A DNA stretch of 64,000 nt, taken from contig PAJO01000062.1 of the NCBI GenBank assembly GCA_002706085.1, positions 62,001 to 126,000 on the forward strand, in the 5' to 3' direction. Position numbers and translations under genes: made by a program. The notes below the pieces were generated by a model. That model saw nothing but the letters and a program-made list of their open reading frames with translations, did not search any database and was not told the DNA's origin. Positions 26,975 to 35,490 of this stretch are shown here, piece after piece (position 1 is the first letter of the stretch; every line of letters starts with the position of its first letter). Source of the DNA: Alcanivoracaceae bacterium. Lineage in GTDB: Bacteria > Pseudomonadota > Gammaproteobacteria > Pseudomonadales > Alcanivoracaceae.

Positions 26975-28051
26975 TTAGAAGTCATAGCGGAGACCGACGG
27001 TAAATACTTGGCCGTCACTTTCTGATCCTGAATCCGCAAGGGTGACGTAAGAGCCGGAGAGCTCTTCTTCCCGGGTGTTGGGGGTGTAAATCGCGTAGCT
27101 TCTCTCTTCATAGAAATATTCCGCGAAGAACTTCAGGTTTTCCGTGTGCTGATAATCCAGGCCCAGCTGGTAGGAATCCCCCTGGAAGAAGGCGGCTGAC
27201 TCATCGGATTCCTCGCCGTTGGCAAACATGGCTCTCACTGTGTACTGGTCCCAGCTGTAGGAGCCGTACAGGTTGTAAGTCACCGGGTCTTTTTCCATGA
27301 CAGCATCATCATTGGTGAGCAGCTGTTCTACCTTGGCGGCAAAGCGCCAGTTGCCAGGAGCATAGACCAGTGAGGCGCCTAGCTGGTCGGCATTCTTGCC
27401 CGTGTCCTGTTCGGTATCCTGAAAAGCCATCCCGACGGTGAAATCACTGATGGCCCAGGACAGGGCGTACTGCCATGTATCCAGGTAGCTGGTGCCCGCT
27501 TCATGGGTGAGATCGACGGCGGAAACGGTCGCCGTCAGGCCGGCAATTGTGGGGGTCGTGTAGGTTGCTGCATCACGGCGGAATGTCGCCTGGGTAGCCC
27601 AACCAGAGTAAAACGAGCTAAAGAAGTCTACCGGGTAGGCAATGCTGTTGTAGTAGGCCAGCCATTGGGTGCCTACCCGCAGGCTCCCCATGTTGTCAGT
27701 GGTGGCGGTGATGTCAGCGACACGAGGTTTGTTGTTCCCTTTGTAGTAGGCCTGAAAAAAGGTGGGGTCTTCTGCCCGCAGTAATGCCGAGTTAATCGGG
27801 AATTCCACGGTGGCATTGAGATTGACCCAGTCCAGATCATTGTAGGCGGCGGTGACGCCCAGGCGGGAATAGGCGTCTCGCAATCCGGTGTAGGAATCGT
27901 CCTCTCCGGCTTTCGCTTCATCCACGGAAACGGCTTCTGACTGGATGCGCAGTGAGCCATAGGGGGTCACTTCCAGCTCAGCATGGGCAGGCATGGCGGC
28001 AAAACCGGCCAGTAGTGCCGATGACAGGGGTACAATGCGTGCATGTTTCAT
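26975..28051 (-). CDS. Gram-negative general-type porin
   Basis: The 358-residue protein has a signal peptide cleaved after PAHA and an N terminus ELEVTPYGSLRIQSE typical of 16-strand porins. Its body alternates aromatic strands and acidic turns, and the protein ends in YDF with a C-terminal Phe for BAM recognition. It should form a trimeric diffusion channel in the outer membrane; solute preference cannot be read. It is transcribed alone and divergently from dusC. Confidence 0.88.
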   Translation of the reverse strand: MKHARIVPLSSALLAGFAAMPAHAELEVTPYGSLRIQSEAVSVDEAKAGEDDSYTGLRDAYSRLGVTAAYNDLDWVNLNATVEFPINSALLRAEDPTFFQAYYKGNNKPRVADITATTDNMGSLRVGTQWLAYYNSIAYPVDFFSSFYSGWATQATFRRDAATYTTPTIAGLTATVSAVDLTHEAGTSYLDTWQYALSWAISDFTVGMAFQDTEQDTGKNADQLGASLVYAPGNWRFAAKVEQLLTNDDAVMEKDPVTYNLYGSYSWDQYTVRAMFANGEESDESAAFFQGDSYQLGLDYQHTENLKFFAEYFYEERSYAIYTPNTREEELSGSYVTLADSGSESDGQVFTVGLRYDF

Positions 28052-28403
28052 TCGTCTCTCCCTCGGGTGGTATTCAAATCAGGGCGGTGCATAAAGGGGT
28101 GCCGAAATCATTCCGGGAACATCGCGATGGCGTCGGAAGCGGGATGGGGTGAGGGTGTGCGCGACCGCTGAAAAGGCAGGGCCGGTGCCCGGCGAGATCA
28201 GAAGCCGGATGAAAAACCAGACCGGGTCTGGTGAAAGTGTTTGCGTTCCCGTTGTGTTCAACCCAGGTCCCGCGGCAGCCATAAAAGGTCCATTTTTTAT
28301 GTGCGTTGCGATACACCGTTGCAAAAGCGACAGATGATTGCAAGAAAATCGCCATCTTCGTTCTCGTGGCTGAGAGGTGAAGGATGCCGTTAGAATGCGC
28401 CCC
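28052..28403. promoter_or_regulatory. Divergent region between porin and dusC with a 17-bp palindrome
   Basis: A nearly perfect palindrome, ACCAGACCGGGTCTGGT, lies at 28216-28232, 165 bp upstream of the porin start. It is symmetrical about a single base and could be an operator of a dimeric regulator for the porin. The rest shows no gene or terminator. Confidence 0.35.
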
Positions 28404-29342
28404 ATGAAACTTATCCTGGCCCCAATGGAGGGTCTGGCGGACTTTTGGGTCCGTCAGGCGCTGACCGATGTGGGCGACTTCGATTGGTGTGTGAGCGAGT
28501 TTGTCCGTGTCAACGGGCAGCTGCTGCCGCCCCGTGTTTTTTATCGCTGGTGCCCGGAACTGAAAAACGGCGCGCGTACTCGTGCGGGCACGCCTGTGCA
28601 CTTGCAGTTACTGGGCTCGGATCCGTCTTGCATGGCGGACAATGCGGTGCGTGCCGTCCGATTGGGAGCGCCCGCCATTGATCTCAATTTTGGCTGCCCG
28701 GCAAAAACCGTGAACCGTCACCGGGGTGGCGCTGTGCTACTGGATGAACCGGATGTGGTACATGCGGTGACCGCGGCCGTGCGGCGTGCCGTACCCGCGC
28801 ATATCACGGTGTCGGTAAAAATGCGGTTGGGCAATGAAGACGATGGATTGGCGCTGGAAAATGCCTTGGCGGTGCAGGAGGCGGGTGTGGCCTGGCTGAC
28901 CGTGCATGGTCGTACAAAGCGGCAAGGCTATCGGCCACCGGCCTGGTGGGATCGTATCGGACTGATTCGTGAGGCAGTGTCGATCCCGGTGATTGCCAAT
29001 GGCGAGATCTGGACGGTCGACGATGCACAACGCTGTCAGCGAGAGAGTGGTTGTGACGATCTGATGCTGGGGCGTGGGGCGGTAGCGAACCCCTGGCTGG
29101 TGCGTGCCTTGCGCACCGGCCAGGCCAGTGACTGGGACGATATCGTGCCGGTGCTGCAACGGTTCCTGAATGATGTTATCGGCTCCGGTACCGATGCCCA
29201 GGTCGCCGGTAGAGTCAAACAGTGGCTCAGTTATTTGCGTCGTCGCTGGCCCCAGGCGGGGGCGCTGCTGGAGCAGGTGAAACGGGAGACTGACCCTGCG
29301 GCAATGGTGCCGTGGCTGGCGCAGCAGGCGGCGTCAGTGTAA
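28404..29342 (+). CDS. dusC: tRNA-dihydrouridine(16) synthase DusC
   Basis: The 312-residue flavoenzyme begins MKLILAPMEGLADFWVRQ and contains the catalytic cysteine segment NFGCPAKTVN and SVKMRLG. The pattern SEFVRV...RTKRQGYRPPAWW...GEIWTV follows DusC more than DusA or DusB. It reduces U16 of tRNA with NADPH and FMN. Two upstream in-frame starts (28377, 28395) are possible, but this one matches the family. Its last 116 bp overlap the 3' end of the opposing metallo-hydrolase gene. Confidence 0.93.
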   Translation: MKLILAPMEGLADFWVRQALTDVGDFDWCVSEFVRVNGQLLPPRVFYRWCPELKNGARTRAGTPVHLQLLGSDPSCMADNAVRAVRLGAPAIDLNFGCPAKTVNRHRGGAVLLDEPDVVHAVTAAVRRAVPAHITVSVKMRLGNEDDGLALENALAVQEAGVAWLTVHGRTKRQGYRPPAWWDRIGLIREAVSIPVIANGEIWTVDDAQRCQRESGCDDLMLGRGAVANPWLVRALRTGQASDWDDIVPVLQRFLNDVIGSGTDAQVAGRVKQWLSYLRRRWPQAGALLEQVKRETDPAAMVPWLAQQAASV

Positions 29343-30297
29343 ACGGCCTGAAGGGTTTCAGGACCACAAAATCTCCGTGATGCCGGTCTGCCAGTGCGTG
29401 GAAGGAGGCGTCGAGATTGTCGAGCATCCACGGCAACGGGCGAACGTCCGGCTCCAGTTTGCGGAAAAAATCATCCCAATGTACCGGGATAACCGTGTGT
29501 GCCCCGACGGCGCTGGCGGTTTCGTCCATGAAGGCCTGCTGGTAGGCCTCGCTCTGTTTGCCCAGGCTGGCACTGGCCAGCAGGGCGTAGTCGGCCTGAT
29601 AGCGGTCCAGCTCTCCTGGCTGCATTCCTGCGCTACCTTGAATCAGGATTGTTCCTGCGGGGTGCTCAACCACCAGTCCGTAACTCTGTCCTTCTTCCCA
29701 GGCTCCCAGCAGGGACGGTGGCGTGACCGGTTCGGTGATCTCGCCTTTACCTGTCCAGTTCTCGATGATACCGGGCAGGGGGACATGCCCCGCAGGGACA
29801 AAGTAGAGGGTAAAGTCACCGAACCGGTAAGGGTGGTGGGTTTGTACCGTGGTGATGCGCTTTTCTTCCAGTCCACTGCCGCGAGCCACCATGGCGGTCG
29901 ACGACGAGCCCAGAACCTGTGCTCCTGTGATCTGCGCGACAATGCCTGAATCCATGACATGGTCGAAATGGCTGTGCAGGACAGGGATGGCATCCAGGGC
30001 GTCAATACCTGCGAGAGCAAGGGCTTCGTCGATTCGCTCCCGGTTCGGGCTGATGGGGGTAAACAGACGGGGAATGCTGACGCGGGAAAAATAGCCATCG
30101 GTGAGTAGATGGGTTTTGCCGTCCGTGATCAGCAAGGTGCTGGTGCCCAGAAAGGTCAGGCTGACCTCTCCTGGCTTGGCCGGGGGGACTTCGGGGGCAA
30201 TGGGCCAGGGCTCAATATCGGGGGCAAATTGCAGGGCAATGGCTACCAGCAGGGTCAGGGCCAGCAAGAAACAAAGGGCCCAGCGAAGTAATTTCAT
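29227..30297 (-). CDS. Membrane-anchored metallo-beta-lactamase-fold hydrolase
   Basis: The 356-residue protein begins with one hydrophobic anchor (residues 4-24). The MBL metal motif HSHFDH is at residues 108-113, and the fold continues with further His/Asp sites. It resembles the UlaG/N-acyl-PE phospholipase-like branch of MBL hydrolases; the substrate is unknown. It probably faces the periplasm. The last ~40 residues are a Pro/Ala/Gly/Ser-rich low-complexity tail, and this is the part encoded antisense to dusC, so the tail may have arisen by loss of an earlier stop codon. Confidence 0.85.
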   Translation of the reverse strand: MKLLRWALCFLLALTLLVAIALQFAPDIEPWPIAPEVPPAKPGEVSLTFLGTSTLLITDGKTHLLTDGYFSRVSIPRLFTPISPNRERIDEALALAGIDALDAIPVLHSHFDHVMDSGIVAQITGAQVLGSSSTAMVARGSGLEEKRITTVQTHHPYRFGDFTLYFVPAGHVPLPGIIENWTGKGEITEPVTPPSLLGAWEEGQSYGLVVEHPAGTILIQGSAGMQPGELDRYQADYALLASASLGKQSEAYQQAFMDETASAVGAHTVIPVHWDDFFRKLEPDVRPLPWMLDNLDASFHALADRHHGDFVVLKPFRPFTLTPPAAPATAPLPQGQSPVSPAPAAPPPGASDDANN

Positions 30298-30601
30298 CAA
30301 GGGACGTCCGGTGTTGTTGTAGGGGAAATCTGCGCTTCCCGCGTTATCGTCAATCCTGACAGAACGCCGAATTATAGCCTGTTTGGTAAACGTATGCGGC
30401 AGTTTCATACGGTTTTACCTGCACCTTGCTGGTCTTTTTGGCCATTTTCTCCCGGTTGCGGTCTTGTGCTGGGCGGACCGCTGACGTCGGCGACTTCGAC
30501 TAAAGTCATACTGTGCCGCCGAATCCCTTTAGCTAGTCTTCCACAGTAAGCCTATCCATAGAGTGGATAGCCTGTTTAACGAGGACGCAGAGGGACGAGT
30601 A

Positions 30602-30859
30602 ATGAAAGAAGAAAATGCCCGCGCCTATTGGGCCGCCAACCTGCGATTGATTCTGACCTACCTGGCTATCTGGTTCGCTGTCTCCTATGGCTGCGGCATC
30701 CTGCTGGTGGACGAACTCAATCAGATTCAGATGTTCGGTTTCAAACTGGGATTCTGGTTTGCGCAACAGGGAGCTATCTACGTGTTCCTGGTGCTGATCA
30801 TCATGTACGCGCATTCCATGAACAAACTGGATCGCAAATTCGACGTCCATGAAGACTGA
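30602..30859 (+). CDS. DUF4212 protein, small subunit of a sodium/solute symporter
   Basis: The 85-residue protein has two hydrophobic helices (LRLILTYLAIWFAVSYGCGILL and GFWFAQQGAIYVFLVLIIMYA) and the DUF4212 pattern ending MNKLDRKFDVHED. This family is found beside VC_2705-type sodium:solute symporters and is regarded as their small subunit. It lies 13 bp upstream of that symporter gene here. Confidence 0.92.
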   Translation: MKEENARAYWAANLRLILTYLAIWFAVSYGCGILLVDELNQIQMFGFKLGFWFAQQGAIYVFLVLIIMYAHSMNKLDRKFDVHED

Positions 30860-30872
30860 GTGAGGCTGCCCG

Positions 30873-32669
30873 ATGGATATTCAAACGCTTACCTATTTGT
30901 TTGTGGGTGGTTCTTTCGCCCTCTATATCGGCATCGCCATTTGGTCGCGAGCCGGTTCAACCAAGGATTTTTATGTCGCGGGTGGCGGGGTGTCGCCTGT
31001 CGCCAACGGCGCCGCCACTGCGGCTGACTGGATGTCTGCTGCCTCCTTTATTTCCATGGCAGGAATCATCGCCTATGCCGGCTACGATGCGTCGGTCTAC
31101 CTGATGGGGTGGACCGGCGGTTATGTGTTGCTGGCCATGTTGCTGGCACCTTACTTGCGCAAGTTCGGCAAGTTTACCGTGCCGGATTTTATCGGTGACC
31201 GTTACTACTCCAATGTGGCGCGAACCGTGGCGGTGATCTGTGTGATCTTTGTGTCGTTCACCTATGTGGCCGGGCAGATGCGCGGCACCGGTATCGTGTT
31301 TGCCCGCTTCCTGGAAGTGGACGTGAATGTGGGTGTCGTCATTGGCATGGCCATCGTGTTCTTCTACGCCGTGTTGGGTGGCATGAAGGGGATTACCTAT
31401 ACTCAGGTGGCGCAGTACTGCGTGCTGATTTTTGCCTTCCTGGTACCGGCGGTCTTCCTGTCCATCATGATGACCGGGCATGTGTTCCCGCAGACCGGCT
31501 TCGGTGCCACGGTGCTGGATGCCGCCGGCAATGATTCCGGCGTATACCTGCTGCAGAAGCTGGATCAGGTGGTGACGGATCTGGGCTTTACCCAGTACAC
31601 CGAAGGCTCCAAATCCACGATTGATGTGTTCTTTATTGCCGCTGCCCTGATGTGCGGTACCGCGGGGCTGCCCCATGTGATCGTGCGTTTCTTTACCGTG
31701 CCGCGTGTCAAGGATGCCCGTATCAGTGCCGGCTGGGCGCTGTTCTTCATTGCTCTGCTGTACACCTCTGCCCCGGCGGTGGGTGCTTTTGCCCGCCTCA
31801 ACCTGATTGATACCGTTAACGAAACCCAGTACACCGAGCTGCCCGACTGGTTCTACAACTGGGAAAATTCCGGTTTGATTGGCTGGGTGGACAAGAATGG
31901 CGATGGTGCGGTGCAGATGCGTGCCGGTGCGCCGTTCGCCGGCAAGCCAAACTTTGCCGGCAGCCGTGACGAAGCCAAGGGCAGCCAGGGTGAGCGTGTG
32001 GTCACCAATGCGCCGACCGACAACGCCTCCGAGGTGTATATCGATCGCGATATCATCGTACTGGCCAACCCGGAGATCGGGAATCTGCCTGCCTGGGTAA
32101 TTGCCCTGGTGGCTGCCGGTGGGGTGGCCGCGGCCTTGTCCACAGCCGCCGGTCTGCTGCTGGTGATTTCCAGTGCGATTTCCCATGACTTGCTGAAGAA
32201 GACCATCAAGCCGGATATTACCGAGAAGCAGGAGCTGCTGGCGGCACGCGGTGCTGCGGTGGTAGCGATCTGTATTGCCGGTTACTTCGGGATCAATCCG
32301 CCCGGGTTTGTGGCACAGGTGGTGGCGTTCGCCTTCGGCCTGGCAGCCGCAAGCTTCTTCCCGGTGATTCTGATGGGCATCTTCTACAAGCGGATGAACA
32401 AGGAAGGGGCGATTGCCGGCATGCTGGTGGGTCTGACGTTCACCTTCTGCTACATCGTTTACTTCAAGTTTGTGTCGCCAGATCTGAATACGGCCGAGCA
32501 TTGGTGGCTGGGCGTGTCTCCGGAAGGGATCGGTACCCTGGGGATGGTGCTGAACTTCGCGGTCGCCTTCGCGGTGTCCCGTGTCACTGCACCGCCGCCG
32601 GAGCACATTCAGCACATCGTTGAGGATATCCGTATCCCGCGCGGTGCCGGTGAAGCTCACGCTCACTAA
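30873..32669 (+). CDS. Sodium:solute symporter, ActP/VC_2705-like (probable acetate uptake)
   Basis: The 598-residue inner-membrane protein has about 13 membrane helices and the SSS-family pattern (DFYVAGGGVSPVANGAATAADWMSAASFISMAG, YAGYDASVYLMGWTGGY, GGVAAALSTAAGLLLVISSAISHDL). A long hydrophilic insertion lies at about residues 320-390. The order DUF4212-symporter-DUF294-exonuclease-SSS kinase is conserved in relatives such as Vibrio and Pseudomonas, where the kinase controls acetate metabolism. Acetate or another short carboxylate is therefore the likely substrate, by inference. Confidence 0.9.
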   Translation: MDIQTLTYLFVGGSFALYIGIAIWSRAGSTKDFYVAGGGVSPVANGAATAADWMSAASFISMAGIIAYAGYDASVYLMGWTGGYVLLAMLLAPYLRKFGKFTVPDFIGDRYYSNVARTVAVICVIFVSFTYVAGQMRGTGIVFARFLEVDVNVGVVIGMAIVFFYAVLGGMKGITYTQVAQYCVLIFAFLVPAVFLSIMMTGHVFPQTGFGATVLDAAGNDSGVYLLQKLDQVVTDLGFTQYTEGSKSTIDVFFIAAALMCGTAGLPHVIVRFFTVPRVKDARISAGWALFFIALLYTSAPAVGAFARLNLIDTVNETQYTELPDWFYNWENSGLIGWVDKNGDGAVQMRAGAPFAGKPNFAGSRDEAKGSQGERVVTNAPTDNASEVYIDRDIIVLANPEIGNLPAWVIALVAAGGVAAALSTAAGLLLVISSAISHDLLKKTIKPDITEKQELLAARGAAVVAICIAGYFGINPPGFVAQVVAFAFGLAAASFFPVILMGIFYKRMNKEGAIAGMLVGLTFTFCYIVYFKFVSPDLNTAEHWWLGVSPEGIGTLGMVLNFAVAFAVSRVTAPPPEHIQHIVEDIRIPRGAGEAHAH

Positions 32670-32694
32670 AGAGCGACAATAAGAAAGGGAGAGC

Positions 32695-32731
32695 AGCCGG
32701 TGTGGATCGCGTATTCACACCGGCTTTTTTT
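32695..32731 (+). terminator. Rho-independent terminator after the symporter gene
   Basis: AGCCGGTGTG pairs perfectly with CACACCGGCT over an 11-base loop and runs into seven T residues. It separates the symporter pair from the DUF294 gene. Confidence 0.9.
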
Positions 32732-32763
32732 GCCCTGTATGCCATGACCTGTACGGAAACATC

Positions 32764-34575
32764 ATGATCGAACAGGAACTGCACCAACATCCGTTCAGCC
32801 TGCTGGATGAGACTGCCCGCTCACGGCTTCGGGACGGCGTGGACCTGGCCTACTTCGAGGCCGGCGACATTATCCTGGATGCGTCCAGTGCCAGTGAGTA
32901 CGTGTACGTAGTGCACAAGGGCAGTGTGGCGGAACTGGATGTGCAGGCTCCGGATGGTCGAGAGCAGGTAGGGGTCTATGCTGCAGGCGATGTGTTCGGT
33001 GCGATCAGTGTGCTCAATGGCAAAAGTCGCTATCGCTTTCGGGCAGAACAGCAAAGTTTGTGTTACCTGATTCCCGCTGCGCTGTTTCTTACCCTGTGTG
33101 AGGATAACGCAGATTTCGGTCGGCATTTTCAACAACGTCTGGTGGAAAAAGGCCAGCGCTTGGCAGAGCGTCGCGAGGGCGGCGTGACCATGGCCGGTTT
33201 TATGCTGGCCCGGGTGGATGCCTGTATGCGTGAGCCGCTGATCATGGCTGCCACGGCGACCCTGCACGACGCCGTGGTAGCGCTGAAGCAGCATGGTGTC
33301 GACAGTGTGCTGATCGAACATCAAGCGCAGTACGCGATCATCACCAAGACCGATCTGCTGACCGCACTGGTGTTGCAGCATCACGATGCCAGCACCGCTT
33401 TGAGTGTGGTGGCGGAAACCCGGCTGATCACCGTGTCGCCGTCGGATTATCTTTTTTCCGCGCTGACCCGCATGACCCGCCACAAGGTCGCGCGGGTGGT
33501 GGTGATGGAAGAGCGCAAGGCGGTAGGCGTAGTCGAGTTGACCGACGTGCTCAGCTTTTTTTCCAGTCGTTCCTACGTGGTGGGACTGGAAATCGAAAAG
33601 GCAGACAGTCTCGATGCCCTGCAGCTGGCCAGTGCCCGCTTGCCGGAACTGGTGGATGCGCTCATGGCCCAGGGCGTAAAGATGCGCTTTGCCATGGAGT
33701 TGCTGGCGGCCCTTAACGGTCGAGTCATGGGCAAGGCATGGGAGATGGTCATGCCGGCAGACCAGCTGCAAGGCTGCCTGATTGTCATGGGCAGTGAGGG
33801 GCGTGGTGAGCAGATTCTCAAAACGGATCAGGACAACGGTCTGATTTTGGGCGATCACCAGGCTTGGTCCGGGTTGCCGCGCGATGCCGAGCGGTTTACC
33901 CAGGCCTTGTTGTCGATGGGGTATCCGCCCTGTCCCGGCAAGGTAATGGTGAATAACCCCGATTGGCAGGGGCCGGTCCAGCAGTGGCAAGAGCGTGTCT
34001 ATCATTGGGCGGGGGAGGCGGCCGGCAAGGGGGTGTTGAACCTGACGATTCTGGCGGATGCTCACTGTGTCGCCGGGGATCGCAGCTTGCTGGAGGCAGT
34101 GCGCGAGACCTTGTTCGATCGCTGTAGCGGCGATGATCTGCTGATGGCGCATTTTGCCCGGCCTGTACTGCAGTTCGCCACGCCGCTGAACTTGTTCGGC
34201 TCCCTGAAAAAACCGCAGCACGGAATCGATATCAAGAAGGGTGCGCTGTTTCCCCTGGTGCATGGAGTCAGGGCCATGGCCTTGCAGCACCGCATCGCTG
34301 AGACCTCCACGCTGCGGCGGCTGAAAAAACTGGTGGCAGCCGGTGCCATGGAGGCGTCCTTTGCCGAGGATTTGGGCGAAGCCATGGAGCTGTTCAGTGA
34401 GCTGCGGCTTAACCAGCAATTGGCGCAGTTGCATGGCCAAGAGACAGAACTGCAAGACAACCACATTGTGGTGCAATCGTTGTCGTCGCTGGAGCGCGAC
34501 CTGTTACGCGATGCGCTGCATTTGGTCGGTGATTTCAAACAACGGTTGTCACGCCGTTTTCATCTGGAATATTGA
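32764..34575 (+). CDS. Cyclic-nucleotide-binding/CBS/DUF294 nucleotidyltransferase-like protein
   Basis: The 603-residue protein has an N-terminal cNMP-binding-like fold (about 10-130), two CBS domains (about 150-275) and a DUF294 nucleotidyltransferase-like domain with GSEGRGEQ and DQDNGLI, followed by the DUF294_C helical domain. The layout is that of predicted signal-transduction nucleotidyltransferases related to GlnD. It neighbours the symporter and CrbS genes and may modify or regulate one of them; the reaction is unknown. Confidence 0.9.
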   Translation: MIEQELHQHPFSLLDETARSRLRDGVDLAYFEAGDIILDASSASEYVYVVHKGSVAELDVQAPDGREQVGVYAAGDVFGAISVLNGKSRYRFRAEQQSLCYLIPAALFLTLCEDNADFGRHFQQRLVEKGQRLAERREGGVTMAGFMLARVDACMREPLIMAATATLHDAVVALKQHGVDSVLIEHQAQYAIITKTDLLTALVLQHHDASTALSVVAETRLITVSPSDYLFSALTRMTRHKVARVVVMEERKAVGVVELTDVLSFFSSRSYVVGLEIEKADSLDALQLASARLPELVDALMAQGVKMRFAMELLAALNGRVMGKAWEMVMPADQLQGCLIVMGSEGRGEQILKTDQDNGLILGDHQAWSGLPRDAERFTQALLSMGYPPCPGKVMVNNPDWQGPVQQWQERVYHWAGEAAGKGVLNLTILADAHCVAGDRSLLEAVRETLFDRCSGDDLLMAHFARPVLQFATPLNLFGSLKKPQHGIDIKKGALFPLVHGVRAMALQHRIAETSTLRRLKKLVAAGAMEASFAEDLGEAMELFSELRLNQQLAQLHGQETELQDNHIVVQSLSSLERDLLRDALHLVGDFKQRLSRRFHLEY

Positions 34576-34608
34576 GGTCTGGAGAGCGGCGCGGGCAATG
34601 ACGAGGCA

Positions 34609-35250
34609 GTGGAATTGGACAGGAGATTGGCACGCATGATCAGGCAGTTACGTCGCTATGCGGATCGTTACCGGCATGGCGCAGGCCCTTACGGCCACCT
34701 TTTTATGCCCTGCGAAGGGGATGAAGTGATCGCACTGGATTGTGAAACCACGGGCCTGGATAGCCGTGAGGCCGAGCTGGTGTCGGTGGCGGCGGTGCCG
34801 GTCAGGCAGGGGCGGGTGGCCAGCAGTGAGTGCCTGGACGTAAAACTTCAGGCACCCCGAAGTCTCGATGGAGACTCCATTCGTATCCACCGGCTGCGGC
34901 CAGTGGATCTGGAAGAAGGGTGCCAGGTGCAAGACGCGCTGGAGCAGCTGCTGGAAAAAATAGGCAACCGGCCCTTGGTGGGGTGGTGTATTGATTTTGA
35001 TGTGGCGATGATCAACCGTTACCTGCGGCCACTGATGGGGTTTGACTTGCCGAACCCCGTCATCGAGTTATCGGCGTTGTACCAGAAAAAACAGCGCCAC
35101 TGGCAGCCGGATATCACCCCGGACTTGCGCTTTGAGGCCATGGCCAAAGCCCTGCAAGTGCCCGTCATGGAGCGTCACACCGCTCGGGGTGATGCGGTTA
35201 CTGCAGGGCTGATGTACCTGCAATTGCAAAAATCGACCCTGGATAGCTAA
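34609..35250 (+). CDS. DEDDh-family 3'-5' exonuclease (DNA polymerase III epsilon-like)
   Basis: The 213-residue protein carries the ExoI motif LDCETTGLD, ExoII around WCIDFDVAMINRYL and the ExoIII His/Asp pair HTARGDA, the complete DEDDh set. Such proteins accompany DUF294 genes and may act on oligonucleotides rather than as a replicative proofreader. The GTG at 34609 has GAGG very close; an ATG at 34636 with AGGAG upstream is an equally good start. Confidence 0.88.
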   Translation: MELDRRLARMIRQLRRYADRYRHGAGPYGHLFMPCEGDEVIALDCETTGLDSREAELVSVAAVPVRQGRVASSECLDVKLQAPRSLDGDSIRIHRLRPVDLEEGCQVQDALEQLLEKIGNRPLVGWCIDFDVAMINRYLRPLMGFDLPNPVIELSALYQKKQRHWQPDITPDLRFEAMAKALQVPVMERHTARGDAVTAGLMYLQLQKSTLDS

Positions 35251-35465
35251 TGGAACAACTCGAATCTCTTTTTCTGGTACTGGGTATTGCGGTGGTTCTC
35301 TGCAGTTATCTCCATTACTGGCGTCGTACCGGGGACGCCCGCGGGGTGTTGCTGTTCTGGCGTCGCGCTATGGCCATGAGCGTACTGGAGTTCAAGTTGC
35401 AGCGGGCCGGGTTGTTATTGATGCTGGTGGCGGTAGTGCTGCGATTTATCGGCGCACTGGGGTAA
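35250..35465 (+). CDS. Small membrane protein of unknown function
   Basis: The 71-residue protein has two hydrophobic segments separated by a basic, Arg-rich loop (LHYWRRTGDARGVLLFWRR). Its ATG overlaps the last base of the exonuclease stop codon and it ends 25 bp before the CrbS start, so it belongs to the same operon. I do not recognise the family; a helper of the kinase or symporter is possible. Confidence 0.7.
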   Translation: MEQLESLFLVLGIAVVLCSYLHYWRRTGDARGVLLFWRRAMAMSVLEFKLQRAGLLLMLVAVVLRFIGALG

Positions 35466-35490
35466 GCTCGAAGAAAAAACAGGAGCCGCC

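Noticed and set aside
28052-28403. Possible tRNA in the porin/dusC gap
   Set aside because: The GC-rich stretches do not form a cloverleaf and no T-loop consensus is seen; no tRNA was found anywhere in the window.
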